Below, one piece after another: positions 1-5,473 of a DNA stretch of 5,473 bases; position 1 is the stretch's first letter, and each line of letters starts with the position of its first letter. A model generated the notes under the pieces. It ran no database searches and had not been told where the DNA came from. It worked only from the letters and a program-made list of their open reading frames with translations. A program made the translations under genes and the position numbers. Origin of the DNA: DASXYU01 sp036502295 (lineage in GTDB: Bacteria > Actinomycetota > Actinomycetes > Mycobacteriales > Jatrophihabitantaceae). The stretch spans positions 1 to 5,473 of the forward strand of contig DASXYU010000064.1 in assembly GCA_036502295.1 (NCBI GenBank), read 5' to 3'.

Positions 1-585
1 CTCTGACGACATGAGCTCCGCAAACTCAGTCTTGAACCCAGCGAGACCGCGCGGCGCTCCTTCAACCTCGTCGCCGTCGCCGCTGGTTTTGATGAGACCG
101 ACGATGTCGTTGATCCCCGGAAGCTGCAGCCCTAGTGAAGACTTTGCCGCCAACGTGATTGCCTTGGACCAGTCGACTCGACCGGCGAGCTTCTTCAGAA
201 GTCGCAACGCCGTCTGGGCTTTGCCCTCGGCCTCCTCACCTTCCGCAGTCCGTTCGGCGAGCTCGGCAGCCAGGGCATCCAGAACCTCGCCGATCAAGCT
301 CTCCTTCGCGCCCACCGCTGGGTCGTAGCGCCACGGATCGGTGCGGACAGTCAGAATCTTGGAGGTGTCGGGGTCGCTTCGCTGATCGAGATCGGACTTG
401 ATCAGTTCAAGCACGGTGGTCTTGCCACTACCCCACGGACCTGACAGGCCGATAGCAAGTGGATCCAACCGGTCATCAAGGACGGCGTCTGAGATTGTCT
501 CCGCTATCGCTTGTGCAGCTAGGAAGTCGATCTTAGAAGGTTCATCTGACCAGAGCCGCCCGCGAAGATCCTGCACGTTGGCCAT
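1..585 (-). CDS. KAP-family P-loop NTPase, N-terminal 195 residues (runs off the left edge)
   Basis: Seen: an uninterrupted minus-strand frame from ATG (585-583) through base 1, 195 codons with no stop, so the 3' part lies outside the window. Residues 49-56 read GPWGSGKT, a Walker A motif (GxxxxGKT), after a hydrophobic strand at 43-48 (LAIGLS). At 78-90 comes LTVRTDPWRYDPA, matching the post-Walker A F/D-x-WRY signature of KAP NTPases. Residues 104-135 are charged and helical; 139-166 are only mildly hydrophobic, with no clear membrane helix. Walker B should follow beyond residue 195 and is not visible. Family knowledge: KAP (Kidins220/ARMS and PifA) ATPases are often membrane-linked and patchily spread; F-plasmid PifA excludes phage T7. 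An in-frame TAA at 615-613 and no other upstream start fix the ATG. Of the first 49 codons, 22 end in A or T, unlike glnA, suggesting transfer. The family call is firm; a defence role is only inference. Confidence 0.85.
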   Translation of the reverse strand, partial: MANVQDLRGRLWSDEPSKIDFLAAQAIAETISDAVLDDRLDPLAIGLSGPWGSGKTTVLELIKSDLDQRSDPDTSKILTVRTDPWRYDPAVGAKESLIGEVLDALAAELAERTAEGEEAEGKAQTALRLLKKLAGRVDWSKAITLAAKSSLGLQLPGINDIVGLIKTSGDGDEVEGAPRGLAGFKTEFAELMSSE

Positions 586-596
586 ATGGCGCGTAG

Positions 597-603
597 CCCC
601 CTC
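597..603 (-). promoter_or_regulatory. Probable ribosome binding site of the KAP NTPase gene
   Basis: The minus strand reads GAGGGGG here, 11 nt upstream of the ATG at 585. It is purine-rich and the only Shine-Dalgarno-like stretch near this start, but the spacing is longer than usual, so initiation may be modest. I see no convincing -35/-10 pair upstream. A TAGCCT hexamer at about 623-628 on the minus strand resembles a -10 box but lacks a good -35 partner. Confidence 0.4.
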
Positions 604-777
604 ACAGTCTTCTTACAGCCGAGGCTAGGCGGTCAGGAGACGAACCTCGTGATGGAACGCCGGAAACGCGTGACTGGAAACACTCGTTCTTCCACCTGCG
701 GAGTGCCGTGACGCGACAAGTCGATCTGTACCAGCCTCGCGAGTCGATGGCACGGCTGAGTGAGCTGGCGGCGCTCT

Positions 778-799
778 CCTGCGGAATCCCTGCGGAATC
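778..799. repeat. Perfect 11-bp tandem duplication
   Basis: The unit CCTGCGGAATC occurs twice head to tail, at 778-788 and 789-799, with no mismatch. It lies 25 bp from the glnA terminator stem, in noncoding sequence. Because 11 is not a multiple of three, it would shift any frame that crosses it, which argues against a functional protein there. It could be a slippage duplication, a pair of binding sites one helical turn apart, or a trace of a past insertion. Confidence 0.85.
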
Positions 800-819
800 G
801 ATCCTGGAGAACCGGCTCG

Positions 820-857
820 AAAACCAACAGAGCCCCCGGAATCCGGGGGCTCTGTTG
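820..857 (-). terminator. Intrinsic (Rho-independent) terminator of glnA
   Basis: Bases 825-839 and 843-857 are perfect inverted repeats forming a 15-bp stem with a 3-nt loop (840-842). The stem is dominated by a run of five G-C pairs. Read on the minus strand, the hairpin is followed by GGTTTTC, a short U tract ending at 820. The stem starts 10 bp after the glnA stop codon. The plus-strand side has no U run, so it looks directional and should insulate the KAP gene from glnA transcription. Confidence 0.9.
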
Positions 858-867
858 CATCTAAGGT

Positions 868-2292
<1,425 letters not shown>

Positions 2293-2296
2293 CCAT

Positions 2297-2301
2297 CCTC
2301 C
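2297..2301 (-). promoter_or_regulatory. glnA ribosome binding site that decides the start
   Basis: The minus strand reads GGAGG here, four bases before the ATG at 2292; the spacing is slightly short. A second ATG at 2296-2294 abuts the Shine-Dalgarno sequence in another frame and ends after six codons, too close to be used. A 5-bp inverted repeat (2304-2308 with 2313-2317, TTTGG/CCAAA) lies just upstream and could form a small leader hairpin. Confidence 0.75.
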
Positions 2302-2367
2302 GTTTTGGGGCGCCAAATGGGCCGATTGATTCGCAAGCGACCCTACGCGCGGCGTATTTACCTGAGC

Positions 2368-2405
2368 GTGTCCCGTTTATTGCCGAGATGTTTCAGCAAC
2401 CACGC
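2368..2405 (-). promoter_or_regulatory. Possible GlnR operator (degenerate)
   Basis: Actinobacterial GlnR boxes follow GTnAC-n6-GaAAC repeated at 11-bp steps. On the minus strand this region reads GCGTG-n6-GAAAC-n6-GCAAT-n6-GACAC with exactly that spacing. One element is perfect (GAAAC, 2394-2390), one has a single mismatch (GACAC, 2372-2368), and the two others match poorly. Its place about 75-110 bp upstream of glnA suits a nitrogen-responsive operator. An imperfect dyad (TTGCTG/CGGCAA, 2380-2399) overlaps it. The call rests on spacing and position rather than a strong motif. Confidence 0.3.
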
Positions 2406-2438
2406 GCAGCTGTGAGTTTCTGAGGAAGGACGGGCAAA

Positions 2439-2873
2439 TCAGCCATTCACGACGGCGGTGTCCGTGAAGCGGTCCTGCAGACCGCGGCCGTCGCGATCCC
2501 AGACCAGCGCCGGCACGAGGATGAACAACAGTGCGGTGCGCACCACCGCCCGCCACGGGTTCACGGCATCGCTGTCCAGCCCGCGATCGACCCGGATGAT
2601 CCGCAGACCGAAGAGATACATCCCCACGGTGCGCCCGAGTAGGAGCATGCCGAGGACGTAGTCGATCGCCCAGGGCAGCAGGCTCCAGAGCCGCGGCAGT
2701 TGGCTCGCGGCGTCCGAACCGAAGGAGTGCGTGAACAGTCCGGCGATGACGGAGGAGGCGATGCCGTCGACGAGGAAGGCGCCGAGACGCCGCCCACCCT
2801 GGGCCAGCGAACCGGGACCGTGTTCGGGCAGGCCGAGCGTCTCGCCGCGGTAGGCCTGGGGTTGCGTACTCAC
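2439..2873 (-). CDS. RDD-family integral membrane protein
   Basis: A 144-residue membrane protein of unknown function, the counterpart by position of M. tuberculosis Rv2219A. The RDD signature is visible: GGRRLGAFLVDG at 26-37 with the conserved Arg and Asp36, GRTVGMYLFGLRIIRVD at 80-96, and a closing DRDGRGLQDRFTDTAVV at 126-142 with Asp134. Three hydrophobic stretches at about 31-50, 62-80 and 108-125 are likely membrane helices. A short hydrophilic N-terminus holds the motif GETLGLPEHGPGSLA (10-24), which recurs in actinobacterial members. The start is GTG: an in-frame TAG lies directly before it and no other start occurs before the RDD domain. There is no clear Shine-Dalgarno sequence, so translation may be coupled to the DUF4191 gene 29 bp upstream. 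RDD proteins have been linked to transport in some bacteria, but no substrate can be assigned. Confidence 0.9.
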   Translation of the reverse strand: MSTQPQAYRGETLGLPEHGPGSLAQGGRRLGAFLVDGIASSVIAGLFTHSFGSDAASQLPRLWSLLPWAIDYVLGMLLLGRTVGMYLFGLRIIRVDRGLDSDAVNPWRAVVRTALLFILVPALVWDRDGRGLQDRFTDTAVVNG

Positions 2874-2902
2874 CTATCGGGGGATCAGCCGCTGCGCCGA
2901 CG

Positions 2903-3637
2903 TCAGCCGCGAGTGCGTCGCGTGGCGCGCTGCATGTTGCGCATCTTCGCGCCCTGCGGCAGCGGTCCCTGCGGCAATGGCATCCGTCCTCCGCCGGCAA
3001 GGGCGGTCAGGCGCGTCTCAAGGGCCGACACCTCGCCCTTGCTGAGGTTCGACGGCAGCGTCAGCAGCTTGCGGTTGAGCTTCGCCAGCGGGATCTCGTC
3101 CTCGCCGTTGCCGACGGTGAAGTCATAGATGGGGGTGTCGCCGGCGATCCGGCTGAGGTTCCGCTTCTCCGAGGCGATGAGACCGCGGACCCGGACGGGG
3201 GATCCTTCGCCGACGAGGACGATGCCCGGACGACCGACCAGCCGGTGCACCGCGTCGAGCTGCGCGTTGCCGGCCACCGCCTGGGTGAGGCGCCAATCGC
3301 CGCGCAGGCGCTGCGAGAGCATCCAGCCAGCCGCGCCCGGCTGCCCTTCCGCCTGACCGAACATCGACTTCTGTGCCCGGCGGCTGAAGATCAGCATCGC
3401 CGCGATGACACCAGCCGCAACCGCGACCGGGATCCCGATGAGCGGCTTGCCGGAGACGAGCCAGACAACGACGAAGACCACACCTGCGGCGCCGATTCCG
3501 GCACCGGCCATGTACGGGACGAGCTTCTTGTCCGTCTTGCGGGTGAGAACGAACGCCTGCTTGAGGTTCGACCAGGTCTCGCGCCGCTTGCCGCGCTTTG
3601 CCGCGCGGGTCGCCTTCTTCTCGTCCTTGCTAGCCAT
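2903..3637 (-). CDS. DUF4191 domain two-helix membrane protein
   Basis: A 244-residue protein matching the actinobacterial DUF4191 family (Rv2219-like); function unknown. It has a lysine/arginine-rich cytoplasmic N-terminus (1-40), two adjacent membrane helices at about 41-62 and 66-84 forming a hairpin, then a soluble domain of about 160 residues, presumably cytoplasmic by the positive-inside rule. Conserved-looking stretches in that domain include AAGWMLSQRLRGDWRLTQAV (102-121), GRPGIVLVGEG (135-145) and NRKLLTLPSNLSKGEV (188-203). The tail is basic and carries a short repeat LPQGPLPQG (221-229), produced by two copies of CCCTGCGGCA 15 bp apart at 2952-2976. The ATG at 3637 lies inside the end of lipA (8-bp overlap) and has no strong Shine-Dalgarno sequence, which points to translational coupling. 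Constant linkage to lipA suggests, but does not show, a role near lipoylation or membrane homeostasis. Confidence 0.88.
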   Translation of the reverse strand: MASKDEKKATRAAKRGKRRETWSNLKQAFVLTRKTDKKLVPYMAGAGIGAAGVVFVVVWLVSGKPLIGIPVAVAAGVIAAMLIFSRRAQKSMFGQAEGQPGAAGWMLSQRLRGDWRLTQAVAGNAQLDAVHRLVGRPGIVLVGEGSPVRVRGLIASEKRNLSRIAGDTPIYDFTVGNGEDEIPLAKLNRKLLTLPSNLSKGEVSALETRLTALAGGGRMPLPQGPLPQGAKMRNMQRATRRTRG

Positions 3638-4559
3638 GCTTCAAGGATATGGCCTGCTGAAACAGCCGCCCCGCCCGGTAGGAGGAGCGCACCAGCGGCC
3701 CGCTCAGCACGCCGGCGAAGCCCATCGCCTCAGCCTCGGCGGTGAGTTCGACGAACTCATCCGGATGCACCCAACGGCTCACCGGGTGGTGCTTGGCCGA
3801 CGGGCGCAGGTACTGGGTGATCGTCACCAGGTCGCAGCCCGCGTCGCGCAGGCCGCGCAGTGCCTCGCGCACCTCGTCGCGCTCCTCACCCATGCCGAGG
3901 ATGAGGTTGCTCTTGGTGACGAGCCCCGCCTCGTGGGCCGCGCGGATCACATCGAGCGAGCGCTCGTAGCGGAAACCGGGACGGATCTGCTTGAAGATCC
4001 GCGGCACGGTTTCGACGTTGTGCGCGAACACTTCAGGCGCCGCCTCGAAGACCTGAGCGAGTAACTCCGGCACGGCATTGAAGTCGGGGGCGAGCAGTTC
4101 GACACCGGTGCCCGGGTTGAGTTCGTGGATCTGGCGCACGGTCTCGGCGTAGAGCCAGGCGCCGCCGTCCTGCAGGTCGTCGCGGGCGACGCCGGTGATG
4201 GTGGCGTAGCGCAGTTGCATCGTCCGGACGCTCTCGGCGACGCGACGCGGCTCGTCGATGTCGAGCGGCAGGGGTTTGCCGGTGGCGATCTGGCAGAAGT
4301 CACAGCGCCGGGTGCACTGGTCGCCGCCGATGAGGAAGGTCGCCTCGCGATCCTCCCAGCATTCGTAGATGTTCGGGCAGCCCGCCTCCTGGCAGACGGT
4401 GTGCAGCCCTTCGCGGCGCACCAGACCCTGCAGTTGGGTGAACTCGGGTCCGGTCTTCAGCGTCGTCTTGATCCAGGACGGCTTGCGCTCGATCGGCACC
4501 TCAGTGTTGCGCGCCTCGACACGCAGCAGCCGCCGCCCGTTCGGGTCTGTCGCGGTCAT
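3630..4559 (-). CDS. lipA: Lipoyl synthase, radical SAM iron-sulfur enzyme
   Basis: Inserts two sulfur atoms at C6 and C8 of protein-bound octanoyl groups to form lipoyl cofactors on E2 subunits of 2-oxoacid dehydrogenases and on the glycine cleavage H protein. It is 309 residues, normal for the family. The auxiliary [4Fe-4S] cluster motif CX4CX5C is intact at Cys56, Cys61 and Cys67. The radical SAM motif CX3CX2C is intact at Cys82, Cys86 and Cys89. The C-terminal RSSYRAG (291-297) supplies the serine ligand of the auxiliary cluster that is sacrificed as sulfur donor. ITGVARDDLQDGGA (121-134), VELLAPDF (153-160) and HNVETVPR (180-187) are further family motifs. ATG overlaps the lipB stop by 4 bp (ATGA), and GAGGCGG upstream can act as ribosome binding site. 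No missing residues; identification is secure. Confidence 0.98.
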   Translation of the reverse strand: MTATDPNGRRLLRVEARNTEVPIERKPSWIKTTLKTGPEFTQLQGLVRREGLHTVCQEAGCPNIYECWEDREATFLIGGDQCTRRCDFCQIATGKPLPLDIDEPRRVAESVRTMQLRYATITGVARDDLQDGGAWLYAETVRQIHELNPGTGVELLAPDFNAVPELLAQVFEAAPEVFAHNVETVPRIFKQIRPGFRYERSLDVIRAAHEAGLVTKSNLILGMGEERDEVREALRGLRDAGCDLVTITQYLRPSAKHHPVSRWVHPDEFVELTAEAEAMGFAGVLSGPLVRSSYRAGRLFQQAISLKHG

Positions 4560-5233
4560 GCCGAGACCGCCTCGTTCTTGCGGGCCCGCGCCGGGATGTC
4601 CTCGAGCAGCGTCAGGTGCCGCTCGACCACCGGAAGCACTTCGTCCACCGTGACGTCGCGGCCGAGCTCGCGGCTCAGCGAGGTGACGCCCGCGTCCTGG
4701 ATTCCGCAGGCGACGATGTTGTCCGCCCAGCTGAGGTCGCAGTCGCAGTTGAGTGCGAAGCCGTGCATGGCGACGTGCCGCGTCACCCGAATGCCGATCG
4801 CGGCGATCTTGCGTTCGCCCCGCGAATCACTGACCCACACCCCGGTGCGTCCTTCGATCCGCCCGGTCGAGAGGCCGAAGTCGGCGCAGGCCGCGATGAG
4901 GACGTCCTCGACCCGGCGCACGTAGGCGACGACGTCGATGGGCCGCGGCAGCGTGACGATCGGGTAACCCACGAGCTGCCCCGGACCGTGCCAGGTGATC
5001 TTGCCGCCGCGGTCGACGTCGAGGACCGGCGTTCCGTCGAAGGGGCGCTCGAAGTCCTCGGTGCGCTTGCCCGCGGTGAAGACGGGCGGGTGCTCCAGCA
5101 GCAGGACGGTGTCGGGTTGCGTGCCGGCGACGACCGCCTCATGTATCTCGCGCTGCCGGTCCCAGGCTTCTTGGTACGGGACGAGGCCAGCGCGAATGAT
5201 CAGCACGCTCCAACCGTACTCGCCGCTGGTCAT
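4556..5233 (-). CDS. lipB: Lipoyl(octanoyl) transferase
   Basis: Transfers octanoate from acyl carrier protein to the target lysine of lipoyl domains, supplying the substrate of LipA; cytoplasmic. At 225 residues it is close to the 230 of M. tuberculosis LipB. Visible motifs are LLLEHPPVFTAGKR (44-57), the signature DRGGKITWHGPGQLVGYP (74-91), GVWV (131-134), RKIAAIGIRV (141-150), HGFALNCDCDL (157-167) and VACGIQDAGVTSL (174-186). The catalytic dyad Lys142 and Cys176 falls at the same numbers as in the M. tuberculosis enzyme. The ATG overlaps the stop of the upstream peptidase gene by 4 bp (ATGA), with a GGAG about 11 bases upstream, so coupling is likely. The last 15 or so residues (RARKNEAVSA) are a variable tail. 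Identification is secure. Confidence 0.98.
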   Translation of the reverse strand: MTSGEYGWSVLIIRAGLVPYQEAWDRQREIHEAVVAGTQPDTVLLLEHPPVFTAGKRTEDFERPFDGTPVLDVDRGGKITWHGPGQLVGYPIVTLPRPIDVVAYVRRVEDVLIAACADFGLSTGRIEGRTGVWVSDSRGERKIAAIGIRVTRHVAMHGFALNCDCDLSWADNIVACGIQDAGVTSLSRELGRDVTVDEVLPVVERHLTLLEDIPARARKNEAVSA

Positions 5234-5473
5234 AGCAGGCGCGTCTCCAGCGCCGTCTCGATCGCGGTGCCGTCGGGTGCACGTTCGACGAAGTAGGCGC
5301 TCTTGCCCTCCACCTCGGTGACCGCCTCGACGAACTCCGTGCCGCGATAGAGCACACCGACGCCGTCGTCCGTGGCGTAGCCGTTCGGTAGTGCGCCGTC
5401 GGCGATGAGTTGCTGAAAGAGAGGACGGCGCTGCTTCTCGCTGTCGTAGTGCACGCCGTTGGAGAACGGGACC
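5230..5473 (-). CDS. Peptidase E-like protein (family S51), C-terminal 80 residues only
   Basis: The frame runs in from the right edge (complete codons from 5472) and stops at TGA 5232-5230, so only the C-terminus is present and the start is outside. A GTG at 5454 is internal, since the reading continues upstream of it as VPFSNGV. The visible part reads VPFSNGVHYDSEKQRRP, then GYATDDGVGVLYRGTEFVEAV, then a Val/Arg-rich tail ending ETRLL. This fits the end of actinobacterial peptidase E (alpha-aspartyl dipeptidase, class I glutamine amidotransferase-like fold). The HY in HYDSE sits where the family has the catalytic histidine; the catalytic serine is outside. The role would be hydrolysis of N-terminal Asp dipeptides or a related amide. 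It overlaps lipB by 4 bp and so probably shares its transcript. The call is from memory of family motifs on a short fragment. Confidence 0.7.
   Translation of the reverse strand, partial: VPFSNGVHYDSEKQRRPLFQQLIADGALPNGYATDDGVGVLYRGTEFVEAVTEVEGKSAYFVERAPDGTAIETALETRLL

Larger units (their letters stand above)
586..824. other. Intergenic stretch between the KAP gene and the glnA terminator, no convincing gene
   Basis: About 240 bp separate the KAP start codon from the glnA terminator. Two short open frames cross it: minus 860-633 (75 codons) and plus 708-965 (85 codons, GTG start). The first begins inside the terminator stem. The second reads through the terminator and antisense to the end of glnA. 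Neither has a recognisable domain or a good ribosome binding site. No tRNA or other structured RNA was recognised. The promoter of the KAP gene should lie here. The stretch also holds an 11-bp tandem duplication, listed separately. Confidence 0.6.
2293..2438 (-). promoter_or_regulatory. glnA upstream regulatory region
   Basis: This 146-bp gap between the RDD gene stop and the glnA start should hold the glnA promoter. It is visibly more AT-rich than the coding sequence around it, especially at 2303-2320 and 2355-2400. It contains a degenerate GlnR-like box (listed separately) and a 5-bp palindrome TACGC-GCG-GCGTA at 2344-2356. I could not settle on one -35/-10 pair. No intrinsic terminator follows the RDD gene, so read-through from the lip cluster into glnA is possible. 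Confidence 0.6.

Noticed and set aside
11..628. Plus-strand open frames (11-328, 159-401, 398-628)
   Set aside because: All are antisense to the KAP NTPase frame, have Ser/Arg/Pro-rich translations without motifs, and are explained by that gene.
633..860. A 75-codon minus-strand frame between glnA and the KAP gene
   Set aside because: Its ATG lies at the edge of the glnA terminator, which would block most transcription. There is no Shine-Dalgarno sequence, no domain, and the frame crosses the tandem duplication.
2377..3000. A 207-codon minus-strand frame across the RDD gene
   Set aside because: It is an alternative frame over the RDD and DUF4191 genes with an Arg/Ala-rich composition typical of out-of-frame GC-rich DNA. 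The RDD frame has clear membrane helices and family motifs.
4125..4925. A 266-codon plus-strand frame opposite lipA and lipB
   Set aside because: It is antisense to two well-supported overlapping genes, has no ribosome binding site of note and no recognisable motif.

Overview
The window looks like a chromosomal segment of a high-GC actinobacterium, most likely of the order Mycobacteriales (the Mycobacterium, Gordonia, Nocardia and Tsukamurella relatives). The reasons are the GC-rich sequence, the strong G/C bias at third codon positions, and a gene order lipB-lipA-DUF4191-RDD-glnA that matches, from memory, Mycobacterium tuberculosis Rv2217-Rv2218-Rv2219-Rv2219A-Rv2220. I cannot name the genus from the sequence. 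All recognised genes lie on the minus strand, so transcription runs from high to low coordinates.

Right part (5473 down to 2439): a tightly packed cluster that probably forms one operon. It starts with the 3' end of a peptidase E-like (family S51) gene that runs off the right edge. lipB (octanoyltransferase) overlaps it by 4 bp, lipA (lipoyl synthase) overlaps lipB by 4 bp, and a two-helix DUF4191 membrane protein overlaps lipA by 8 bp. An RDD-family membrane protein follows after 29 bp. LipB and LipA work in sequence: LipB moves octanoate from acyl carrier protein onto a lysine of lipoyl domains, and LipA inserts two sulfurs to make lipoate. The two membrane proteins have no established function.

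Middle (2438 to 820): a 146-bp regulatory gap containing a degenerate GlnR-like box, then glnA, a class I-beta glutamine synthetase that keeps its adenylylation tyrosine. A strong intrinsic terminator (15-bp GC-rich stem, 3-nt loop, short U tract) closes glnA on the minus strand.

Left part (about 820 to 1): about 240 bp with no convincing gene but an 11-bp perfect tandem duplication, then the first 195 codons of a KAP-family P-loop NTPase that runs off the left edge. This gene is the one accessory-looking element. Its third codon positions are much richer in A/T than those of glnA, and it lies where I would expect conserved nitrogen-metabolism genes such as glnE. It has no stop in the window, so a closed-ORF scan would miss it. 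It is the best candidate for something new here, possibly the first gene of a genomic island or defence locus beyond the left edge.
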